A stretch of 64,000 bases of DNA. Origin: Spirabiliibacterium pneumoniae (GTDB taxonomy: Bacteria; Pseudomonadota; Gammaproteobacteria; Enterobacterales; Pasteurellaceae). Location: NCBI RefSeq assembly GCF_014884995.1, contig NZ_JABMII010000004.1:186001-250000 (forward strand), read 5' to 3'. The notes below the pieces were generated by a model. That model was given only the letters and a program-made list of their open reading frames with translations. It ran no database searches and was not told where the DNA came from. Positions 57,233-64,000 of this stretch are shown here, one piece after another. The translations under genes and the position numbers were made by a program. The stretch's first letter is position 1; each line of letters opens with the position of its first letter.

Positions 57233-58081
57233 CTATGCCACCTTAAGCGGCTTGCAATCGGCTGCGGTGATGCGCATCGCTTCAATTTCTTCTGGCGTAA
57301 AGGTTCGCCCTGGCTCATTGAACAACAACGCGCCTTCTTTGAAAAAGGCAAAGCCATGTTTACCCATGCGCGTCCACTGTTCATCTTTGGTTAGTGGATA
57401 AGTTGAAATGATCACCACGCGATCATCAGGCTTGGCGTATTGGCTGAAATCGATCACCTCATCATCATCAACACGACAAGCTTTGCCGAACGGTGCTTTG
57501 CGACAGATGTAGTGCAAATTGGTAGAGCAATGCGCCAACATCCATTGCCCATTGGAGAGAATGTAGTTAAATGTGCCTCGGCTAGAAAGCTCAGGCGTAA
57601 TTTCTTTCATAAACTCAAAAATGTCTTGCTCGCTCGGTTTGCTGGCAAAACGGTTTTTAATACTGTCAACAATGTAGCAAAATGCTGCTTCAGAATCAGT
57701 CGTGCCAATCGGGTGGCAATGGCTGCGCTCAAGCTCAGGCAATGTTTCAAGGTTACCATTATGCGCAAACACCCAATTCTCACCAAACACTTCGCGGATA
57801 AACGGATGAGTGTTTTCAAGGCTGACTGTACCACGCGTAGCTTTGCGAATATGGGCAATGACATTATACGATTTAATATGATATTGCTTTACCAAATCCG
57901 CCACAGGTGAAGACGCACCAGGGCGATCATCACGGAAAATACGCACTCCTTTACCTTCAAAAAATGCAATGCCAAAGCCATCATTGTGCTGATCGGTCAC
58001 GCCTGCTCTACGGCGAAAGCCTTCAAAGGAAAACACAATATCGGTCGGACTATTGCAGTTCATTCCTAGCAGTTGACACAT
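57233..58081 (-). CDS. yafJ: Class II glutamine amidotransferase YafJ
   Basis: A 282-residue Ntn-hydrolase of the YafJ/EgtC-like family. Cys2 after the removed Met is the nucleophile (MCQLLGMNCN). DQHNDGFGIAF, HIRKATRG, HPF and FAHNGNL segments match the glutaminase domain. The acceptor substrate is unknown for this protein. A single gene closed by the paired uptake terminator. Confidence 0.9.
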   Translation of the reverse strand: MCQLLGMNCNSPTDIVFSFEGFRRRAGVTDQHNDGFGIAFFEGKGVRIFRDDRPGASSPVADLVKQYHIKSYNVIAHIRKATRGTVSLENTHPFIREVFGENWVFAHNGNLETLPELERSHCHPIGTTDSEAAFCYIVDSIKNRFASKPSEQDIFEFMKEITPELSSRGTFNYILSNGQWMLAHCSTNLHYICRKAPFGKACRVDDDEVIDFSQYAKPDDRVVIISTYPLTKDEQWTRMGKHGFAFFKEGALLFNEPGRTFTPEEIEAMRITAADCKPLKVA

Positions 58082-58203
58082 AGATTAGACTGTCCTTGTT
58101 AATTATTTTACTAATTGAATTAATCGTGTGGTTATTATACGCTTTTTTTATCAATACAAAATAGAGGGGAATCAATTTCTTGACCGCACTTTGCATAATT
58201 TAC

Positions 58204-58230
58204 AAAAAAGCCAGAGCGAACTCTGGCTTG
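58204..58230 (-). terminator. Intrinsic terminator of gdhA
   Basis: AAGCCAGAG (58208-58216) and CTCTGGCTT (58221-58229) enclose CGAA, which reads TTCG on the minus strand, followed by six T. This is a classic UUCG-loop terminator after gdhA. Two separate uptake cores flank it at 58182 and 58240. Confidence 0.87.
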
Positions 58231-58259
58231 AGAAAACATAAAGTGCGGTTTGGGTTTGC

Positions 58260-59606
58260 TTAGCAAACACCTTGTGCGAGCATAGCATCAGCCACTTTCA
58301 CAAAGCCACCGATATTTGCCCCGACCACATAGTTAATGGAGCCATCAGCTTGTTTACCGTATTTCTCACACACTGCGTGGATATCCAACATAATTTCGTG
58401 CAATTTGGCATCCACTTCTTCCCGTGTCCAGCTCAGGCGTTGAGCGTTTTGCGACATTTCAAGGCCAGAGGTTGCCACTCCGCCCGCATTAGCGGCTTTA
58501 CCTGGGCCAAAAGCCACACCTGCTGCAATTAATTCATCAGTTGCTTCAATGGTGGTTGGCATATTTGCGCCTTCTGCCACCAATTGCACGCCGTTGGCAA
58601 TCAAGGTTTTCGCATCTTCAAGACCAAGTTCATTTTGGGTCGCACAAGGCAGCGCAATGTCCACTTTCACGCTCCATGGTTTTTCGCCTTCGCGGTATTC
58701 AAGACCGAATTTTTCAGCATACTCTTTCACGCGGCCATATTTTTCATTTTTGATTTCCATCAAGGCAGCGAGTTTCTCAGTGGTAAAGCCATCTTTATCC
58801 ACCACGGTGCCTTGAGAATCAGAGCAGGTCACCACTTTCGCACCAAGCTCTAAACATTTTTCAATCGCATATTGTGCCACGTTACCTGAGCCTGAAACCG
58901 ACACCACTTTGCCTTTAAAGCTGTCGCCTTTGTGTTTGAGCATCGCTTGCGCAAAATACACCAAGCCATAACCTGTCGCTTCAGGGCGAATCAGGCTACC
59001 GCCAAAACTTAACCCTTTACCTGTATAAACACAGGCGGTGTTGTTGGTGATTTTTTTCATCATACCCGTGATGTAACCAATTTCACGCCCGCCAACACCG
59101 ATGTCGCCAGCTGGTACGTCAGTGTCTGGCCCAACGTGGCGGTAAAGTTCAGTGACTAACGCTTGACAAAAACGCATGATTTCGCCGTCACTTTTGCCTT
59201 TCGGGTCAAAGTCTGATCCGCCTTTACCACCACCCATTGGCAACGTGGTCAGCGCATTTTTGAACACTTGCTCAAAGCCTAAGAATTTCAAAATCGACAA
59301 GTTCACCGATGGGTGAAAACGCAAGCCGCCTTTAAATGGCCCAATGGCATTGTTAAATTGCACGCGGAAGGCGCGGTTGACTTGCACTTGACCTTTATCA
59401 TCCACCCATGGCACACGGAATTGAATCGCGCGCTCTGGCTCACAAATGCGCTCAAGCAAGGCTTGGGAGTGGTATTTTGGATTTTTTTCAATAAACGGCC
59501 AAAGTGATGTTAGCACTTCACGCGCGGCTTGCAAAAATTCAGGTTGGTTTGGGTCGCGTTGTTCAAGACGGGCTAGAAAGTCGTTTAAGCTTGGTAAACT
59601 GCTCAT
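58260..59606 (-). CDS. gdhA: NADP-specific glutamate dehydrogenase GdhA
   Basis: Makes glutamate from 2-oxoglutarate and ammonia. The 448 residues match the hexameric NADP form. PFKGGLRFHPSVNL, the catalytic LPMGGGKGGSDFDPKGKS and the cofactor motif VSGSGNVAQYA are present. No uptake core falls inside the gene. The ATG has a weak AGAGGT ribosome site. Confidence 0.96.
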   Translation of the reverse strand: MSSLPSLNDFLARLEQRDPNQPEFLQAAREVLTSLWPFIEKNPKYHSQALLERICEPERAIQFRVPWVDDKGQVQVNRAFRVQFNNAIGPFKGGLRFHPSVNLSILKFLGFEQVFKNALTTLPMGGGKGGSDFDPKGKSDGEIMRFCQALVTELYRHVGPDTDVPAGDIGVGGREIGYITGMMKKITNNTACVYTGKGLSFGGSLIRPEATGYGLVYFAQAMLKHKGDSFKGKVVSVSGSGNVAQYAIEKCLELGAKVVTCSDSQGTVVDKDGFTTEKLAALMEIKNEKYGRVKEYAEKFGLEYREGEKPWSVKVDIALPCATQNELGLEDAKTLIANGVQLVAEGANMPTTIEATDELIAAGVAFGPGKAANAGGVATSGLEMSQNAQRLSWTREEVDAKLHEIMLDIHAVCEKYGKQADGSINYVVGANIGGFVKVADAMLAQGVC

Positions 59607-59730
59607 GTGATACCTCTGTTGTTGATGATGTTGTGTTGTATTTTGTTTTATTATTTTAAGTTTCGTCTAAAAGTAATCTTTTAGGTCTTAAACATAACCC
59701 AAAAACTCACTGTTGTAAACTATAATTTTT

Positions 59731-61197
59731 CTAAAAAATAGCTAACTTTTCCCATAGTTCATCTATTTTTTTTACCACTTCTTTATCTTTTACAATAGGA
59801 ATACCCCATTCTCTTGTAGTTTCACCTTGCCACTTATTGGTAGCATCGATCCCCATTTTTGACCCCAAGCCTGACACTGGCGAGGCAAAATCAAGATAAT
59901 CAATCGGCGTATGCTCAACCATTGTCACATCACGGGCAGGATCGCTACGGGTGGTAATCGCCCAAATCACGTCTTTCCAATCCCGCGCATTAACGTCGTC
60001 ATCACATACGATCACATACTTGGTGTACATAAATTGGCGTAAAAATGACCACACTCCGAGCATAATCCGCTTAGCATGCCCTGGATATTGCTTTTTGATC
60101 GTCACCACCGCCAAACGATAAGAACAGCCCTCTGGCGGCAAGTAGAAATCCACAATTTCAGGGAACTGCTTTTGCAAAATCGGCACAAACACTTCGTTAA
60201 GCGCCTCACCAAGCACGGCAGGCTCATCAGGCGGGCGGCCAGTGTAAGTCGAGTGATAAATCGGATTTTCCCGCATGGTGATATGGGTAACGGTAAATAC
60301 GGGGAAATAGTCCTGCTCGTTATAATACCCTGTGTGATCGCCATAAGGCCCCTCAAGTGCGGTTTCATCTGGGTCGATATAGCCCTCAAGTACAATCTCC
60401 GCGCTGGCTGGAATTTCAATATCATTGGAAAGAGATTTCACCACCTCGGTTTTATTGCCGCGCAAAAGCCCCGCAAAGGCATATTCCGACAGCGTATCTG
60501 GCACAGGCGTCACTGCCCCCAAAATCGTGGCAGGATCAGCGCCCAGCACCACTGAAAGCGGGAATGGCTCATTTGGGCGCGCCTCTTTCCAATCTTGAAA
60601 ATCCAGCGCACCGCCGCGATGAGAAAGCCAGCGCATAATCAATTTATTTTTGCCAATCAATTGCTGACGATAAATGCCTAAATTTTGCCGCTTTTTATAA
60701 GGCCCTTTGGTCACCGTCAACCCCCACGTCACCAGTGGCGCCACATCGCCTGGCCAGCAGTGCATAATTGGCAATTTGTATAAATCAACCTCTTCGCCTT
60801 GCCACACCACTTGTTGACATGGCGCTTTGCCCAAGACTTTGGTGGGCATATTAAGCACTTGCTTAAAGTGCGGTAATTTTTGGATAAAATCTTTAAAGCC
60901 TTTTGGCGGCTCAGGCTCTTTCAAAAACGCCAACAATTTACCCACATCGCGCAGAGCACTCACTTCTTCTTGCCCCATGCCAAGCGCCACGCGTTTAGCT
61001 GTACCGAATAAGTTACACAACACGGGAATATCAGAACCCACAGGGTTTTCAAATAATAATGCCGGCCCCCCTGCCCGCAAAGTGCGGTCAGCGATTTCGG
61101 TCATTTCTAAATGCGGATCAATCGGCAAGCTGATGCGCTTAAGCTCGCCACGTTGCTCTAAAAGATCTAAAAAGTCACGCAAATTTTTGTATTTCAT
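59731..61197 (-). CDS. ubiD: 3-octaprenyl-4-hydroxybenzoate decarboxylase UbiD
   Basis: prFMN-dependent decarboxylase of the ubiquinone pathway; its cofactor comes from Ubi[22 protein letters not shown] at the start, [12 protein letters not shown] with the catalytic Glu region, and the C-terminal [11 protein letters not shown] are typical. The 488 residues match the E. coli length (497). It lies 9 bp after polA and may be cotranscribed with it. Confidence 0.96.
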   Translation of the reverse strand: MKYKNLRDFLDLLEQRGELKRISLPIDPHLEMTEIADRTLRAGGPALLFENPVGSDIPVLCNLFGTAKRVALGMGQEEVSALRDVGKLLAFLKEPEPPKGFKDFIQKLPHFKQVLNMPTKVLGKAPCQQVVWQGEEVDLYKLPIMHCWPGDVAPLVTWGLTVTKGPYKKRQNLGIYRQQLIGKNKLIMRWLSHRGGALDFQDWKEARPNEPFPLSVVLGADPATILGAVTPVPDTLSEYAFAGLLRGNKTEVVKSLSNDIEIPASAEIVLEGYIDPDETALEGPYGDHTGYYNEQDYFPVFTVTHITMRENPIYHSTYTGRPPDEPAVLGEALNEVFVPILQKQFPEIVDFYLPPEGCSYRLAVVTIKKQYPGHAKRIMLGVWSFLRQFMYTKYVIVCDDDVNARDWKDVIWAITTRSDPARDVTMVEHTPIDYLDFASPVSGLGSKMGIDATNKWQGETTREWGIPIVKDKEVVKKIDELWEKLAIF

Positions 61198-61206
61198 CGC
61201 TCACCC

Positions 61207-63984
61207 TTAATGTGCTTCGTCCCAATTGTCACCCACGCCCACGTCCGCAATTAATGGCACATTCAACGCAACCGCACTTTCCATTTTTTCTTTGATTAGC
61301 GCACACCATTTGTCCACATGTTCTTCCGCCACTTCAAACACGAGTTCATCGTGCACCTGCATAATCATCTTGATGTCATCACTGTGTTGAATTTCTGCAT
61401 CAATGGCCAACATTGCTTTTTTGATAATATCTGCCGCCGTGCCTTGCATAGGTGCGTTTATCGCCACCCGCTCAGCCGCTTTGCGCCGCATACCATTGCT
61501 GGATTGAATTTCAGGCAGATACAGCCGCCGCCCGAACAGTGTTTCCACATAGCCCTGCGCGCGCGCTGTTTCTTGAATGTCTTTCATAAAGCGCTGCACG
61601 CCTGGGTAGCGTTTAAAATAAAGATCGATATAATCCTGCGCTTGATTGCGCGCAATACCCAACTGGCGCGCCAGTCCAAAGGCACTCATGCCATAAATCA
61701 GCCCAAAGTTGATCGCTTTGGCACTGCGGCGTTGCTCGCTGCTTACTGCCTCAAGGCTGACGCCAAAAATCTCCGCTGCCGTGGCACGGTGGATATCTTT
61801 GCCACTGGCAAACGCCTCACACAAACCTTTATCGCCTGATAAATGCGCCATAATCCGCAGTTCAATTTGCGAATAGTCCGCCGCCACAATGCGCTTACCG
61901 CTTTCTGCAATGAAGGCTTGACGAATGCGTCGCCCTGCTTCATTGCGGATTGGGATGTTTTGCAAATTCGGATCACTAGACGACAATCTGCCTGTAATCG
62001 TCACCGCTTGATGATAAGAGGTGTGTACACGCCCTGTGTTGGCGTCAACCATTTGTGGCAATTTGTCGGTGTAAGTAGACTTGAGTTTCGCAAGCCCACG
62101 GTGTTCAAGCAGCAAGCGCGGCAGTTCATACTTCAGCGCCAGCTCTTCTAGCACCTCTTCGTTGGTGCTCGGCGCCCCTTTGGGGGTTTTCTTCAACACG
62201 GGCAGGCCGAGTTTGTCGAATAAAATGCCTTGCAATTGTTTGGTGGAGGCCAAATTAAACGGCTCGCCAGCAATCTCGTGGGCGGCGGCTTCCAGCTCTG
62301 CCAAGCGGGCGGTGATTTCTTGGCTTTGTTGTGAAAGCAAATCACAATCGAGCTTCACGCCGTTGCGCTCAATGCGCGAGAGCACCAACGCCAGCGGCAT
62401 TTCCATTTCTGCAAACAAGGTTTTGAGCGCATCTGTTTTTGCTAACTGTGGCCACAGCGCTTGATGAAGCTTCATCGTCACATCGGCATCTTCAGCGGCA
62501 TACTCAGCAGCTTTTTCGATCGCGATTTGATCAAAGGTCAGCTGCCCTTTACCTTTGCCTGCCAGAGTTTCAAATGTGATGGTTTCATGCCCCAAATACC
62601 GCTTGGCGAGATCATCCATATTATGTCGCCCAGTGCTATCAAGGGTGTAGGATTCCAGCATGGTGTCAAACTTCACGCCTTGCAGCACAATGCCATAACG
62701 GTTAAAAAGGGTGTAATCATATTTGATATTCTGCCCCACTTTCGCAATAGCTGGATTTTCTAAAATCGGCTTGAGTTGTGCCAAAGTGCGGTCAAAATCC
62801 AGTTGTTTAGGCACATCAAGATAGTGATGCGCCAGTGGCAAGTACGCCGCTTCGCCGTTTTCCAACGCAAATGACACGCCCACAATGCTCGCTTGCATAT
62901 AATCCAATGACGTGGTTTCCAAATCAACCGCAAACAAAGCGGCTTGGGATAATTTTTCCAGCCACGCATCAAGTTGTTCTTGGCTTAAGAGGGTGTCATA
63001 ACGGCTGCGATCAATGTTCACGCCGACAACCGCACTTTCATTTTTTTCGCGCTCACTATTGCCTTTCGCCGCTGCGCTGACATTCATTGGCTTGCTCTCA
63101 GCACCCAATAATTCGCTCAACCACCGCTTAAATTCATAGCGTCCAAATGCTTCAATCAAGCCGTCGGTGTCTTGCGATTGCATAATGAGTTGATCATATG
63201 CAATAGACAAATCAACATCGGTTTTAATGGTCGCCAATTGATAGGACAGCTCGGCCAGCGTTTTGGCTTCTTCAAGCTTAGCGCCTAACGTTTTCGCGCC
63301 ACGCACCGACAAACTCGCCACATCGCCTAAATTAGCGTAGATTTTTGCCATCGAGCCGATGCCTTGCAACAGTGCTAGTGCGGTTTTTTCCCCCACACCA
63401 GGCACGCCAGGAATGTTATCCGAACTGTCCCCTCTAAGGGCTAAATAATCAATCATCAGCTCGGGCGGAATGCCGTATTTTTCTTCTACGCCTGCGCGGT
63501 CGAGCAGCGTATTGGTCATGGTGTTGATCAACATAATGTTATCGTCCACCAGCTGCGCCATATCTTTATCGCCCGTGCTAATCAGCACCTTTTGACCGCA
63601 CTTTGAGGCCTGCACCGCCAATGTGCCAATCACATCATCCGCTTCCACGCCGTCCACCACCAAAAGCGGAATGCCCAGTTGTTTGATCATCGCGTGCAAG
63701 GGCGCAATTTGGGCGCGCAAATCCGACGGCATTGGCGGGCGGTGGGATTTGTATTGCGCATAAAGTTCATCGCGGAAGGTTTTTCCCTTGGCATCGAACA
63801 CCACGGCGATATATTTCGGATTGGCCTGCGCGATCAGGCTTTTTAACATATTCAGCACGCCATACATCGCCCCTGTTGGCTCGCCTAACGAATTGGTCAA
63901 GGGCGGGAAGGCGTGAAAGGCACGATAAAGGTAAGACGAACCGTCCACTAACACGAACGGATTTTCAGCAATTTGGGCACTCAT
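61207..63984 (-). CDS. polA: DNA polymerase I PolA
   Basis: Repair and Okazaki-processing polymerase of 925 residues. Order: 5' nuclease (1 to about 290; [43 protein letters not shown]), 3'-5' exonuclease (about 330-520; catalytic Asp and Glu in [10 protein letters not shown]), polymerase (motif [12 protein letters not shown], motif [16 protein letters not shown], motif [12 protein letters not shown]). The ATG at 63984 is used; the TTG six bases upstream is the only alternative. All three activities look intact. Confidence 0.97.
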   Translation of the reverse strand: MSAQIAENPFVLVDGSSYLYRAFHAFPPLTNSLGEPTGAMYGVLNMLKSLIAQANPKYIAVVFDAKGKTFRDELYAQYKSHRPPMPSDLRAQIAPLHAMIKQLGIPLLVVDGVEADDVIGTLAVQASKCGQKVLISTGDKDMAQLVDDNIMLINTMTNTLLDRAGVEEKYGIPPELMIDYLALRGDSSDNIPGVPGVGEKTALALLQGIGSMAKIYANLGDVASLSVRGAKTLGAKLEEAKTLAELSYQLATIKTDVDLSIAYDQLIMQSQDTDGLIEAFGRYEFKRWLSELLGAESKPMNVSAAAKGNSEREKNESAVVGVNIDRSRYDTLLSQEQLDAWLEKLSQAALFAVDLETTSLDYMQASIVGVSFALENGEAAYLPLAHHYLDVPKQLDFDRTLAQLKPILENPAIAKVGQNIKYDYTLFNRYGIVLQGVKFDTMLESYTLDSTGRHNMDDLAKRYLGHETITFETLAGKGKGQLTFDQIAIEKAAEYAAEDADVTMKLHQALWPQLAKTDALKTLFAEMEMPLALVLSRIERNGVKLDCDLLSQQSQEITARLAELEAAAHEIAGEPFNLASTKQLQGILFDKLGLPVLKKTPKGAPSTNEEVLEELALKYELPRLLLEHRGLAKLKSTYTDKLPQMVDANTGRVHTSYHQAVTITGRLSSSDPNLQNIPIRNEAGRRIRQAFIAESGKRIVAADYSQIELRIMAHLSGDKGLCEAFASGKDIHRATAAEIFGVSLEAVSSEQRRSAKAINFGLIYGMSAFGLARQLGIARNQAQDYIDLYFKRYPGVQRFMKDIQETARAQGYVETLFGRRLYLPEIQSSNGMRRKAAERVAINAPMQGTAADIIKKAMLAIDAEIQHSDDIKMIMQVHDELVFEVAEEHVDKWCALIKEKMESAVALNVPLIADVGVGDNWDEAH

Positions 63985-64000
63985 GGGCAATACTCAATAG

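Overview
This is a chromosomal segment from a gammaproteobacterium of the family Pasteurellaceae, in the Haemophilus influenzae-type DNA-uptake clade. The main evidence is the Hin-type uptake signal sequence (core AAGTGCGGT or its complement), of which I count roughly eighty perfect copies by eye, inside genes and paired in intergenic hairpins. The gene order also fits: tsaE-amiB-mutL-miaA-hfq-hflX, a complete his operon with a His-rich leader peptide, and AfuABC. I cannot assign a species. No phage, transposase, CRISPR array or rRNA was seen.

Layout. 1-2346: the 3' part of rep and a tRNA-Ser/Arg/Arg operon. 2490-9273: an iron/haem-type block with the FTR1 permease efeU facing a minus-strand operon of imelysin, di-haem oxidoreductase, a second imelysin-like protein, a fatty acid hydroxylase/sterol desaturase-family protein and a di-haem cytochrome c peroxidase. 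9388-13614: afuABC, a transporter first described as ferric and later reassigned to hexose phosphates; a CRP site at -41.5 from a predicted start supports the sugar role here. 13873-20004: a seven-gene operon (IclR regulator, short-chain dehydrogenase, TctCBA-type tripartite transporter, 2-keto-3-deoxygalactonokinase, 2-keto-3-deoxy-6-phosphogalactonate aldolase) with no dehydratase. It looks like a complete import and breakdown route for an unidentified acidic sugar. 20080-26434: the mutL/hfq superoperon. 26618-29213: an N-acetylgalactosamine/galactosamine-type PTS (agaVWEF) without its enzymes. 29234-32318: an overlapping yjjG-dusC-yjdF-djlA operon. 32431-39091: nucleoside salvage (deoD, deoB, deoC, a nucleoside transporter) beside the glycyl-radical pair yjjW/yjjI. 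39267-48124: his attenuator and hisGDCB-HAF-IE, interrupted by a GIY-YIG protein and a thioredoxin-like protein. 48172-49749: yagU and a GT90/CAP10 lipopolysaccharide glycosyltransferase gene with an in-frame stop codon. 49818-52006: four tRNA-Val, gltX, tRNA-Ala. 52137-57163: dcuC, an AAA ATPase gene bracketed by two 96-bp direct repeats, a nitroreductase and glpT. 57233-63984: yafJ, gdhA, ubiD, polA.

The best candidates for undescribed biology are the imelysin/di-haem/desaturase operon facing efeU, the dehydratase-less sugar-acid operon, and the repeat-bracketed AAA ATPase module. Smaller points are the accessory genes inside the his operon, the YjjW without its ferredoxin insert, and uptake sequences used as terminators or overlapping a tRNA promoter. 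No gene-free stretch longer than about 260 bases exists; the longest (13615-13872) holds the afuA promoter and the start region of the IclR operon.
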